NCBI GenBank assembly: GCA_031556725.1
Contig: JAVBSL010000009.1
Location: forward strand, 142,531 to 206,530
Source of the DNA: UBA935 sp031556725
Lineage (GTDB): Bacteria > Bacillota > Clostridia > Lachnospirales > Lachnospiraceae
Length of the DNA stretch: 64,000 nucleotides
Direction: 5' to 3'
Numbering within the stretch: position 1 is the first letter of the stretch; every line of letters starts with the position of its first letter. Of this stretch, positions 1 through 8,796 are shown piece after piece. Under the pieces are notes generated by a model, which was not told the origin of the DNA, ran no database searches, and saw only the letters and a program-made list of their open reading frames with translations. Made by a program: the position numbers and the translations under genes.

Positions 1-716
1 CTTTTTAACTTATTTTTTTCAAATTTTATTTTCTTCAGATCAAGATACACCGCTTTATTTTTACTATGCAATAAAATAAATGCAAACACAGCCGGTACTG
101 CCGTTGCCACTACGGTAGCGGCCGCAGCTCCGGCCACCCCCCACCCCAGAATCAGCATAAATACCGGATCCAGGATCATATTGACCGTAATACCGCACAA
201 GTTAAGAAGCATCGGCGTTACGGTATTCCCCTGGGCCTGATAAACTGATGTGAAAATATTGACCATATACAGAAAGGGCATATTGAATATAACTATTCTC
301 ATATAAGTATTGGCGTATTCCCAGGTTTTACCCTCTGCTCCCAGCCAGGTCACAATATTTCCTGTTGCCAGGAATATGACACCGGCACAGATTAACGCAA
401 AAATCATGGCACAGGCAAAAATCTGGTTGGCCATGGAACGGGCATCCTCGTGTTTTCCGGCCCCGATATACTGAGCAATCAGAACCGCTCCCGCCACAGT
501 GATACCGGCCCCGAAATTAATTACGATATTTTGCAGCGGTGTCACCAGATTAATGGCCGCCAGTTCATGAGTTCCCAGTTTTCCCAGCCAGAAGGTATCA
601 GTCAGATTATACATGGTCTGCAGAAAACTGTTCATAATCATGGGAATAGTCAATGACAGTATTGCTTTTACAATACTGCCATTTAAAATCAAATCATGAT
701 TCGCTTTTTTTGTCAT
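1..716 (-). CDS. MATE family efflux transporter, N-terminal half (cut by window edge)
   Basis: Translation of the minus strand from the ATG at 714-716 gives about 238 residues of a very hydrophobic protein beginning MTKKANHDLILNGSIVKAIL. It includes the MATE-typical IPMIMNSFLQTMYNLTDTFW stretch and several transmembrane helices. MATE transporters use an Na+ or H+ gradient to export cationic drugs or metabolites and are normally about 450 aa with 12 helices, so roughly the C-terminal half lies beyond position 1. The start codon lies one base after the stop of the upstream acetylesterase, so it is probably the last gene of the sugar-importer operon. The substrate cannot be inferred. Confidence 0.85.
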   Translation of the reverse strand, partial: MTKKANHDLILNGSIVKAILSLTIPMIMNSFLQTMYNLTDTFWLGKLGTHELAAINLVTPLQNIVINFGAGITVAGAVLIAQYIGAGKHEDARSMANQIFACAMIFALICAGVIFLATGNIVTWLGAEGKTWEYANTYMRIVIFNMPFLYMVNIFTSVYQAQGNTVTPMLLNLCGITVNMILDPVFMLILGWGVAGAAAATVVATAVPAVFAFILLHSKNKAVYLDLKKIKFEKNKLK

Positions 717-717
717 T

Positions 718-1383
718 TTAAAAACCTTCCACCAGCAAGTCTCTATAAATTCCGTCAAGTTCTTTCAGTCCTTCGGCGATACATCTGCCAAAAGTCACTG
801 CACCCGCATATCGCAGATGGGTATTGTCTGCCGAACCATCCGGTTTTGACAGCATATACCACTTTTCGGTTTCCGCTGCCCCAGCCCGCGCTAATGCATC
901 TCTGCTCTTACCGTTTAAATCCGCCAGGGGTACATGAAACTCCTTAGCCGTCTGCTTCATGGCTGTTACATAATCGGTATGCTCACCGTCTCCAAGCTGT
1001 CCGTTGTCCAGAAAACAGCGCCGCTCCAACGGTGTGATCAGCACCGGATAAGCACCCTTGCCACGTGCCGCCGACACGAATTTTTGCAAATTTTCTTTAT
1101 ATCCTTTAAAGGGTTCTGTATAACGTTCGATATCCTCTATCTTTTCATCATTATGACCAAACTGAATAAAAAGAAAATCGCCTTCCTTCATTTCTTCTTC
1201 AATCACCGCCAGCCGGCCCTGATCGATAAAACTTTTCGTGCTTCTTCCATTGATGGCATGATTGATAATTTCAACGTCTTCCCGGACAAACAAACGAAAT
1301 GCCTGCCCGATGCCCGTCTGGGGATATGTCAGGATGCTGTTATAAGCCACCGTGGAATCCCCTGCCCAAAAAATTCTGCTCAT
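718..1383 (-). CDS. GDSL/SGNH-family acetylesterase (rhamnogalacturonan acetylesterase-like)
   Basis: This 221-residue protein carries the four SGNH blocks: GDST at residues 8-11 (nucleophile Ser10), NGRST from Asn45, GHND at 76-79, and DNTH at 186-189, where Asp and His complete the catalytic triad. The family (CE12-like, as in RhgT/YxiM) removes acetyl groups from rhamnogalacturonan or pectin fragments. No signal peptide is visible, so it should act in the cytoplasm on imported oligosaccharides. Its ATG overlaps the stop of the upstream permease by one base, which indicates translational coupling with the ABC importer. The exact ester substrate is inferred from context. Confidence 0.85.
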   Translation of the reverse strand: MSRIFWAGDSTVAYNSILTYPQTGIGQAFRLFVREDVEIINHAINGRSTKSFIDQGRLAVIEEEMKEGDFLFIQFGHNDEKIEDIERYTEPFKGYKENLQKFVSAARGKGAYPVLITPLERRCFLDNGQLGDGEHTDYVTAMKQTAKEFHVPLADLNGKSRDALARAGAAETEKWYMLSKPDGSADNTHLRYAGAVTFGRCIAEGLKELDGIYRDLLVEGF

Positions 1384-2231
1384 TACTCTTTCACCGCACC
1401 TGCATTAACACCTTTCACAAAGTATTTCTGAAGGAACGGATAAACAATCATAAAGGGAAGGATCGCTACGATAACCGCCGCGTTCTTTACGGTATTTTCC
1501 GTTGCCGCTCCCGTCGCTCCGGGTAAGTCACTACCCATGATAACACTTCTTAATTTCATCTGGAAATTATAAAGATCAGCATTGGTAATATATAATTTGT
1601 AGTGCGTATAATCGTTCCAGAAGGCTACTGCAAACATCAAACCGATGGAAGCCAGCGCTGCCTTGGAAAGGGGCAATACGATCTTGGTGAAGGTTTGCAT
1701 CGGTGTACATCCATCCAACGTTGCCGATTCAAACAAACTGGTTGGGATACCTTCAAAGAAGTTACGCATCAGGACCAGATTGTAGATATTGATGGCCGGA
1801 AGAAGCATAACACTCCATAAAGTGTTAGTCAGATGCAGGTTCTTCATTACCAGATATAAAGGAATCATACCGCCTTCAAAGATCATGGTAAACAGCAGGA
1901 AGTTTGCAAAAAAGTTTCTGCCGGGCATATCCCATTGGATCAGCACATAGGCACCCATAGTTGACAGCAGCAAGCCTAAAGCGGTTCCGCCGAGGGTGGT
2001 AATGAAAGATACAATCAAGGGGCGGTAAAGAGTCTTATTGGTAAATACCGATAAGTATCCGTCAAATCCGAACTTTTCCGGCCACAGTTTCATACCGTAT
2101 GCTGTCCGCATATCCAGGGAATCCACGATAACCTTCCACATGGGAATCAAAATAATCAGACAGATAATGATAAAAACCAATCCATTTACCAAATTAAATA
2201 CGGGAATTTTTATTTTTTTCTTTGTTTTCAT
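1383..2231 (-). CDS. carbohydrate ABC transporter permease (LplC/YtcP-type)
   Basis: A 282-aa inner-membrane permease of the MalG-like class with about six membrane helices. The EAA loop is visible as ESATLDGCTPMQTFTKIVLP, which contacts the ATPase. I chose the ATG at 2229-2231 because a GGAGG motif sits just upstream; a longer in-frame ORF to 2306 would run into the preceding permease gene. It pairs with the permease gene 10 bp upstream and the lipoprotein gene at 3297. As in LplABC-type importers, no ATPase gene is present, so a shared MsmX-like ATPase elsewhere probably powers the system. The cargo is most likely pectic oligosaccharides, judged by neighbours. Confidence 0.9.
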   Translation of the reverse strand: MKTKKKIKIPVFNLVNGLVFIIICLIILIPMWKVIVDSLDMRTAYGMKLWPEKFGFDGYLSVFTNKTLYRPLIVSFITTLGGTALGLLLSTMGAYVLIQWDMPGRNFFANFLLFTMIFEGGMIPLYLVMKNLHLTNTLWSVMLLPAINIYNLVLMRNFFEGIPTSLFESATLDGCTPMQTFTKIVLPLSKAALASIGLMFAVAFWNDYTHYKLYITNADLYNFQMKLRSVIMGSDLPGATGAATENTVKNAAVIVAILPFMIVYPFLQKYFVKGVNAGAVKE

Positions 2232-2241
2232 AATCCGCCTC

Positions 2242-3198
2242 CTAAACGATTCCGCGTCCGTCACGTACTTTTTTACTGATTTCGTTACATATGAGCACCA
2301 GCACACAGGCTACCAGTGATTTGAACAAACCTACTGCCGTGGTATAACCGTAATTGGGGATGGCCCCGCTGTTAAAGGTCTGGTAGTAAATATAGGTCTG
2401 CAATACATTGGCTTTCTCCATTACCGCATCATTCTGCATAACGAATACTGATTCGAACAGGTTCATAACCTTTGCCAGATTCAGAATGAGAACCGTAATA
2501 ATTGTATTTTTAATGGCTGGGAAAGTGATAAATTTCATTTTCTGCCAACGTCCGGCACCATCTATCGCTGCTGCTTCGTAAATCTCTGTATTTATTCCGG
2601 CCAGTGTTGCCAGGAAAATAATGGTTCCAAAGCCGGTTTCTTTCCAAATGTTAATGACGTAATACGCAAATCGCCACCAGTTTTTATTTCCCAAAAAATA
2701 TATTTCTTTACCGGCATCTAAAATACCGGTGGACACTAAAAATGAGTTAACCATACCTGCCGATGTGGGGGACATGATCAGGGAAAATACCGATGCGGTC
2801 ACAACCCATGACATAAAGTGCGGCAGATAAATGATTGTCTGTGCAACTTTTTTAAATTTCAAACTGATAATTTCATTCAGTAATAGGGAAAGAATAACTG
2901 CCATTCCCGTATTCAGAATAAGCTTCAGAAAACTAAGTTCCAGTGTGTTTTTAAATGCCAGCCAAAAATTCGGCATGGAAAACATTTTTGTAAAGTTAGC
3001 CAGCCCCACAAACACCGGCTCCCTGATTCCTTTGTACTCTGTGAAGGCATAAAAAATACCGGTCATCGGAACATAAAAGAATACTGCCGCAAACAGAAAT
3101 ACCGGTAAAAACATCAAATAAAATCCCCTGTATTTAAATATTTGTGCTTTTAACTTAGCACGATCCACCTTACTTACACTCTTATTATTTTTGCTCAT
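2242..3198 (-). CDS. carbohydrate ABC transporter permease (LplB/YteP-type)
   Basis: A 318-aa MalF-like permease with about six helices and an EAA loop seen as YEAAAIDGAGRWQKMKFITF. I chose the ATG at 3196-3198 (MSKNNKSV) because an AGAGAGG ribosome binding site lies about 10 bases upstream; the in-frame extension to 3270 has no such site. It should form the membrane heterodimer with the permease encoded immediately downstream and receive substrate from the lipoprotein encoded at 3297-4862. The LplB/YteP subfamily imports long or complex oligosaccharides, including rhamnogalacturonan fragments in Bacillus, which suits this locus. Confidence 0.9.
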   Translation of the reverse strand: MSKNNKSVSKVDRAKLKAQIFKYRGFYLMFLPVFLFAAVFFYVPMTGIFYAFTEYKGIREPVFVGLANFTKMFSMPNFWLAFKNTLELSFLKLILNTGMAVILSLLLNEIISLKFKKVAQTIIYLPHFMSWVVTASVFSLIMSPTSAGMVNSFLVSTGILDAGKEIYFLGNKNWWRFAYYVINIWKETGFGTIIFLATLAGINTEIYEAAAIDGAGRWQKMKFITFPAIKNTIITVLILNLAKVMNLFESVFVMQNDAVMEKANVLQTYIYYQTFNSGAIPNYGYTTAVGLFKSLVACVLVLICNEISKKVRDGRGIV

Positions 3199-3296
3199 AT
3201 CCGCTTTTCCTCTCTCAAGAAAACGGAGCCATAGAACGATTTTCAATATTCTATAGCTCCGCGCTATCACTTCTTCGGAATTTATTTCTTAATTTC

Positions 3297-4862
3297 TTAT
3301 CTGTTTAAAGATTCTACAATTGTGTTGGACCAGTTTTCACCGCCATCGGCTTTAAACTTAGCCATTCCGTCTTCCACTGACATACCCTGGGTTACAACCT
3401 GAGCGATGATTTCTTTCTTCAAAGTCATCAAGTCACCATTGTACTGGCTCATTTCTTCGGTTGCCACAACCAGATCGGTCATATGAGAATTATTATTAAA
3501 GATTTCTGCTGCATTTTTTACTTCTGCTGATACTGCAGTAGGATCGTTTGCCAAAACGGAAATGGCAAGCAGGGGAGCAATGTGGTTCTTGGTATACTGT
3601 GCACCTTCTGCATCAGCATCTTCCAGGAAGTGGAATTCGCCTTCAGCATAGGTCTTGCCGCATACTTCTTCGGCTGCTGTTGACCAGTGAGTACCTTCTA
3701 CACCATAGGTCCACAGGAACTGTACATCACCGCCGTCTAACATGGTTTCAATGAAATATTTGAATACGCCTTCAGGATTTTCACATTTTTCGGTAATACA
3801 CCATGCGGGAGCGATACGTTCCACATAAGAACCAACTTCTGCGATGGGTTTCATAGCTACTAAATCGGAAGGAAGGTCATTTGCTTCCAGATTGTTCTTT
3901 AACTGGCCTGCCCAGTCACCTGCCCAGTATGTAAATACGCCGAATTTATCTTCATAGAATTTGTTACGGCAGTCTTTGGTTCCGTTGGTCAGGGATTCCT
4001 TATCAATATAACCTGCTTCATAAGCCACTTTCATTCTTTCCAAAGCACCCTTCATGGATTCTTCGGCAAATCCGTCTGCCCAGGTACCATCCGCTTTCAT
4101 ATAGAAGCTGGGGTATGCATCCTGATAAAACTCAGGCAGATAGTTAATGTAAGGATCTTCGTTACCGATCAGACCGGCTGCGGATACTGCATAGGTATCA
4201 CCATCTTTGCCGTTTCCATCGGGATCGCCGGTGGTAAATGCTTCGATCATGGCAAGATACTCAGCATAATTGGTGGGAACAGTAAGTCCACAGTTATCTA
4301 ACCATGACTGTTTAACATAAGTAACACAACCGTTACCACGAGCCGGAGACATTCCGTAAAGAGCACCATTCAGCTTCATTCCTTCAACAACACCTTCATT
4401 TACGATCCGGCCGGAAGCCTTCAGTTCGGAATTGTCATATGCTTCTGCCATATCCCAAAGGACACCTTCCGAAGCATAACCGGGATAAAAGGTCGATCCT
4501 AAAAGGATAACGTCCGGCCAGTCGCCGCTTGCCAATGTCTGGCCTAAAACATCATAATATGCATCATGGTCGGGCTGGATGATTTCCAACTCAATACCGG
4601 TTAACTCTTCCCACTTCTTTTCAAAAGCATCCCTGCCTCTGGCCTGGGTTACTAATGTAGAGTCTGCCATAATGGTAATTTTCTCAGGCTTCACAATTTC
4701 CGACTCGGCTGCTGCCGGTTCTGCTGCTTCAGTTGTAGCGGCAGCGGTTTCGGTTTTGGGTGCTGTTTCGGTTTTGGGGGCCTCTGTTTTGGAACTGCAT
4801 CCAATAATCAGAGATGATGCCATTGCTGTTACTAAAAGCAACGATATTAATTTGTTTTTCAT
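3297..4862 (-). CDS. extracellular sugar-binding lipoprotein of ABC importer
   Basis: A 521-aa solute-binding protein. The N-terminus has a basic start (MKNK), a hydrophobic core and the lipobox LIIGC with Cys22. A low-complexity Thr/Ala/Glu linker follows, then a family-1 binding-protein fold (for example AVSAAGLIGNEDPYINYLPE). It should be anchored outside the cell membrane and hand oligosaccharides to the two permeases encoded downstream. The unusually large size (over 500 aa) is typical of the LplA/YtcQ group. It is the first gene of the operon, and the candidate operator at 4901-4914 lies in its upstream region. Confidence 0.92.
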   Translation of the reverse strand: MKNKLISLLLVTAMASSLIIGCSSKTEAPKTETAPKTETAAATTEAAEPAAAESEIVKPEKITIMADSTLVTQARGRDAFEKKWEELTGIELEIIQPDHDAYYDVLGQTLASGDWPDVILLGSTFYPGYASEGVLWDMAEAYDNSELKASGRIVNEGVVEGMKLNGALYGMSPARGNGCVTYVKQSWLDNCGLTVPTNYAEYLAMIEAFTTGDPDGNGKDGDTYAVSAAGLIGNEDPYINYLPEFYQDAYPSFYMKADGTWADGFAEESMKGALERMKVAYEAGYIDKESLTNGTKDCRNKFYEDKFGVFTYWAGDWAGQLKNNLEANDLPSDLVAMKPIAEVGSYVERIAPAWCITEKCENPEGVFKYFIETMLDGGDVQFLWTYGVEGTHWSTAAEEVCGKTYAEGEFHFLEDADAEGAQYTKNHIAPLLAISVLANDPTAVSAEVKNAAEIFNNNSHMTDLVVATEEMSQYNGDLMTLKKEIIAQVVTQGMSVEDGMAKFKADGGENWSNTIVESLNR

Positions 4863-4900
4863 AAAAACCTCCTTGATTTGAGTTTATTAGTTTTTCGTGA

Positions 4901-4914
4901 TGTAAGTGCTTTCA
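4901..4914. promoter_or_regulatory. candidate LacI-type operator / cre-like site upstream of ABC importer
   Basis: TGTAAGTGCTTTCA is a near-palindrome matching the cre/LacI-family pattern TGWAANCGNTNWCA except at one position. It lies 39 bp upstream of the lipoprotein start, where a bound repressor could block transcription. Closely related sites occur at 5026, 21195 and 21331. Binding is inferred. Confidence 0.55.
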
Positions 4915-5025
4915 CGTCTGTAATCACACCTTATCATTTGCTTGTTATTTACGCAAGAAACAATTTTTGAATGAGGATACATTTTTTATTATTGCTGCAT
5001 AAAAGGCCTGTATTTATCACGTTTT

Positions 5026-5039
5026 TGTAACCGCTTACA
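5026..5039. promoter_or_regulatory. candidate LacI-type operator / cre site upstream of AraC regulator
   Basis: TGTAACCGCTTACA fits the cre pattern at every defined position. It is identical to the site just upstream of the LacI-family gene at 21331-21344. It lies in the divergent intergenic region between the ABC importer and the membrane AraC regulator. It could bind either CcpA (catabolite repression) or the local LacI regulator; the sequence alone does not decide. Confidence 0.6.
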
Positions 5040-5101
5040 TATTGTTTTTTTTTTGAATAAATGTTAGAATAAGTTTGACTTTACTAAAGGGGGTACACAT
5101 T

Positions 5102-7318
5102 TTGAATAACCAAAAGATAAAGAGAGCGGTCTCCAGTTCATTAATGATTCGTATTGCACTATCCTATAGTGCTTTTCTGTTTGCCTGTCTGTTATTGCTC
5201 GTCTATATCTATACCTCCGACATCCAAAATTCCAAAGAGGAATTCTGGGCGCAAAATAAATCGGTGCTGCAAAGCTCCGTTAATTTGATTGACAGTGATA
5301 TTTTAATTATGGATACTTTCTGCCGCCAGCTTTCCCAAAACAGCAATTTTATGCGTCTTGCCCGGATGGCAGACAATTCCGATAACACCTTTTATATAAC
5401 CGCATATAAAATAAAAAGTACTATTTCTTCTTATTTTATTACTTCTACCCTTTTACCGGGAGATAAATATTTCATTTTTTTAAGAAACTCCAACTATATT
5501 TTATCCATTAATCAATTTGAATCCGCCGAATTATACTATAATGGAATCCGAAATTTCTCTCCCGACTCCTATGACTCCTGGCTCCGGCTTCTGGATGAAG
5601 ATTATGTCTCCGGTTCCATGTATCCCATGACCGATTACAGTGATCGCAGCAAGGATAACTATATGTATATTCTGGATGCCGATGCGCTTTCTTATAAAAC
5701 CATCGAAGCTACAGTGGGATTTGAAGTAAACAGTGAAAAATTGCGTCTCTCTTTTGGCGGACTCGAGTTGGCGGATGGGGCGTACTTACTGGTTACTGAT
5801 ACTGAGGGCGGGCAAATGTTCCTGCTGTCCGATGATGCAGAATTTACTTCCGACGACTCACTTCTTGCCTCCCTGACTTACCAGAACGATTTCGGTTCTT
5901 TTAAAAAAGAAAATAAACTTATGCATGTAACCCATTTGACCTCCTCCGGCAACGGCTGGAAATATTATCTGGTACAACCGGACAGCATTGCGACAGCTTA
6001 CAGTAACTCTCGTTATTTATCAATTGTTTTGCTCATTGTTGGTGGTTTAACCGGACTCGGCCTGCTTTTTCTCTTAGTCCGCAATATCACCAGGCCGGTA
6101 TACCAGCTGGATGGCCGGTTAAAGGAAGCGATTACCGATAACGAACAATTGCAGGAGGAAATCGAACACCAGAAACCGCTTATTCTCAATTCCTATATCC
6201 GTCAGCTTTTACTGGGGGATATTAATACCTCCGATGAAATGGATTATATCCGGGATTATATGCAATTGCCCGGCGATCACCTTTATTATAATGTCCTGTA
6301 TATGGTGGTCTATAATAATGAAGATTCCAAAACATCGGATAATCTCCCACAATTGCTGCAAGATGCTTTGATGGAGTACTTATCCTCACCTTTGACCGGT
6401 ATTTATCTCTATTCTCCCGCGGAACGGATCTATGCGGTATTGCTGACTTTTGCCGAAGAAGCCGCCGGTGATATTATTACGATTCAGGAAAAAGTATTAA
6501 AGCTTCACAATTATCTGCTTGATACTCATGGCATATGGCTGTTTTCCGGATTGGGGCGTCAATGTGATTCCCTTTCCAATGTTTGGGAAGCTTATCAGCA
6601 GGCTTCCGATGCGGCCAGTTATACCGCTAAAAATTATATTTTCCTTCCTTATGAAATAATCAAAAAGGATTCCAGTGTATTTTATTACCCCTCCGAGCTT
6701 TCTACCAAGCTGATCCACTTCATCACCTCGGGGAATAAAGATCAGGTGACTGCCTTATTTGATCTGATTCATCAGGAAAACATGGAAGAACGTTCCCTGC
6801 CGGTCAGTATGCTTAAATTTTTATTATCCGATATTCGTAACACCTTGCTGAAAGCCCGTTTCAGTGTGGCGGCGGTTTCAGCCGAGGCACAAACAAGACA
6901 GCAAAATGTGGACCGGCTCTTTGAGGATCATTTATCCTTTAAATTGTGTGAGGATATTGCCCTTGAGCTGTGTGATATCTTTAATATCGGAAAAGACAGC
7001 AATGATTTGATCGGAAATATCGAAAAATATATCCAGGAAAATTTCCGGGATCCATCCCTTTGCTTAAATAAAATATCCGATGAATTTACTATTTCGGAAA
7101 GCTATTTCTCGCATTTATTTAAAGAAAAATGCAAGGTTAATTTTTCGGTTTATCTGGAAAACATCCGCCTGACCGAAGCAGCCAGAAGACTTGAGGGAGC
7201 CGATTGTAACATTTCCGAGCTTTATCTGGAAGTGGGCTACAACAATCCCACCTCATTCCGAAGAGCTTTTAAGAAAAAATACGGCGTGGCACCCAGTGCT
7301 TTACGTTCTGCCGAATAA
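5102..7318 (+). CDS. membrane-anchored AraC-family transcriptional regulator (YesS-like)
   Basis: About 738 aa. A transmembrane helix near the N-terminus (IALSYSAFLFACLLLLVYIY) is followed by an extracellular sensor region of about 280 residues. A second helix (LSIVLLIVGGLTGLGLLFLL) leads to a cytoplasmic segment and a C-terminal AraC double helix-turn-helix (SESYFSHLFKEKC and LYLEVGYNNPTSFRRAFKKK). I prefer the TTG at 5102 because AAGGGGG lies 8 bases before it; an upstream TTG at 5075 is in frame but has no good site. Regulators of this layout sense an outside sugar signal and usually activate the adjacent importer, here the divergent operon at 1-4862. Confidence 0.85.
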   Translation: MNNQKIKRAVSSSLMIRIALSYSAFLFACLLLLVYIYTSDIQNSKEEFWAQNKSVLQSSVNLIDSDILIMDTFCRQLSQNSNFMRLARMADNSDNTFYITAYKIKSTISSYFITSTLLPGDKYFIFLRNSNYILSINQFESAELYYNGIRNFSPDSYDSWLRLLDEDYVSGSMYPMTDYSDRSKDNYMYILDADALSYKTIEATVGFEVNSEKLRLSFGGLELADGAYLLVTDTEGGQMFLLSDDAEFTSDDSLLASLTYQNDFGSFKKENKLMHVTHLTSSGNGWKYYLVQPDSIATAYSNSRYLSIVLLIVGGLTGLGLLFLLVRNITRPVYQLDGRLKEAITDNEQLQEEIEHQKPLILNSYIRQLLLGDINTSDEMDYIRDYMQLPGDHLYYNVLYMVVYNNEDSKTSDNLPQLLQDALMEYLSSPLTGIYLYSPAERIYAVLLTFAEEAAGDIITIQEKVLKLHNYLLDTHGIWLFSGLGRQCDSLSNVWEAYQQASDAASYTAKNYIFLPYEIIKKDSSVFYYPSELSTKLIHFITSGNKDQVTALFDLIHQENMEERSLPVSMLKFLLSDIRNTLLKARFSVAAVSAEAQTRQQNVDRLFEDHLSFKLCEDIALELCDIFNIGKDSNDLIGNIEKYIQENFRDPSLCLNKISDEFTISESYFSHLFKEKCKVNFSVYLENIRLTEAARRLEGADCNISELYLEVGYNNPTSFRRAFKKKYGVAPSALRSAE

Positions 7319-7341
7319 ATAATGTAAATAAAGGAAAAAAT

Positions 7342-8796
7342 ATGTTTCAATTTAAAACTTCAACTCCGGAAGCGGTGGGAATCCCCTCCTCTTCCATCAG
7401 TCAATTTATTGAAAAACTGGAAAAACATGAAATTCCCATGCACAGCATCTTAATGATGCGTCATGGGAATTTAATTACTGAAGGTTATTATGCACCTTAT
7501 CGGGCCGATACCCTGCACCGGATGTTTTCCGTCAGCAAAAGCTTTACGGCCATTGCCATCGGACTGCTGGCACAGGAAGGAAGGCTTTCTTTAGATGACC
7601 GGATCATTGACTACTTTCCGGAAAAACTGCCTGTAAAGGTACATCCTTATATTGCTGATATGACTATCCGGCATATGCTGATGATGCGCAGCTGCCATGC
7701 CCAGACTACTTATAAAAACCGCCGGGAGGAGGATTGGGTGGAAAGCTTTTTTACTGCCCGGCCGACCCATCCGCCGGGTAAGCTTTTTCATTATGATACT
7801 TCCGCCGCGCATACACTTTGTGCTTTGGTTGAGAAGCTTACAGGTAAATCAATGCTGGATTATTTAAAAGAAAAGTGTTTGAATGAACTGGATTTCTCTA
7901 TGGATTCTTATATGCTGACTGACCCTTTTGGTATTTCCATGGGGGGCAGCGGATTAATGGCAACTCCGATGGATGCCTTGAAATTCGGGTATTTGATTGC
8001 AAAAAAAGGTCTGGTGAACGATAAACAATTACTGGATCCCGACTATCTCACTGCCGCCACCGCCTGTCAAACCGCTACAGTGATGAATGCTCCATGTTTA
8101 AGTGAATCCTTCGGATATGGCTACCAGTTCTGGCGCAGTGCCCATAACGGTTATGTCTGTTACGGCATGGGCGGCCAGTTCATTATGTTCCTGCCCGACT
8201 ATGATTTTATCATGGTCACCACCGCCGACACCCAGGGAATCAGCGGCGGCAACCAGATTATTTATGATGCACTTTATGATATCCTTCTGCCGGACATATC
8301 CCCAGAACCCCTGCCGGAAAATCCCGAGGTCCAAACTGTGCTTTCAGACTTGCTTAAGCACCTAACAATCTCACCCCTGAAGGATCCCCAAAATCTCGGC
8401 ATCAACAATTATAAAATGGCTGCCATCAGCGGAAAAACCTTTAAACTGACAGAAAATCAAAACCATTTTGATTCCTTTTGTGTTACCCATTCTTCCACCC
8501 AACCAAAAACCGGCCTTCTGACCTATAAAAATGCCGAAGGGACTCACCTCCTGGCCTTTGGTTTCGGTCATTCGGTGGAGTCCCTCTTCTCTTCCCAGGC
8601 TTTTCGCTGCCTCACCAGTGCGGTATGGCTGGATGCCGATACTTTGCATATTAAATGCCGGTTAATCGACACCTGCGTGGGATGGATTCAATTTATGCTT
8701 GTGTTCGGTGATAACGATGTTACCATCGATATGAATAAAAAAGTGGAATATTTATTTGAGGAATTTGACGGCCATTTATATGGTACGCTTAATTAG
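7342..8796 (+). CDS. serine hydrolase, class C beta-lactamase/PBP4* family
   Basis: A 484-aa protein with the Ser-x-x-Lys motif as SVSK at residues 63-66 (Ser63 nucleophile, Lys66) in the context RMFSVSKSFTAIAIG. It has a Tyr-containing second motif (HYDTSA) and a Gly-rich third motif region (YGMGGQF). There is no signal peptide, so it is probably a cytoplasmic esterase or peptidase rather than an antibiotic resistance enzyme. It starts 23 bp after the AraC regulator gene and is likely co-transcribed. In a pectin locus an esterase acting on acyl-decorated sugars is plausible, but the substrate is unknown. Its last 8 bases overlap the convergent formate dehydrogenase gene. Confidence 0.8.
   Translation: MFQFKTSTPEAVGIPSSSISQFIEKLEKHEIPMHSILMMRHGNLITEGYYAPYRADTLHRMFSVSKSFTAIAIGLLAQEGRLSLDDRIIDYFPEKLPVKVHPYIADMTIRHMLMMRSCHAQTTYKNRREEDWVESFFTARPTHPPGKLFHYDTSAAHTLCALVEKLTGKSMLDYLKEKCLNELDFSMDSYMLTDPFGISMGGSGLMATPMDALKFGYLIAKKGLVNDKQLLDPDYLTAATACQTATVMNAPCLSESFGYGYQFWRSAHNGYVCYGMGGQFIMFLPDYDFIMVTTADTQGISGGNQIIYDALYDILLPDISPEPLPENPEVQTVLSDLLKHLTISPLKDPQNLGINNYKMAAISGKTFKLTENQNHFDSFCVTHSSTQPKTGLLTYKNAEGTHLLAFGFGHSVESLFSSQAFRCLTSAVWLDADTLHIKCRLIDTCVGWIQFMLVFGDNDVTIDMNKKVEYLFEEFDGHLYGTLN

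Noticed and set aside
7342..8796. Beta-lactamase resistance gene
   Set aside because: It has the SxxK fold family but no signal peptide, and the second motif (Tyr-Asp-Thr) differs from true class C enzymes; the context is sugar metabolism.
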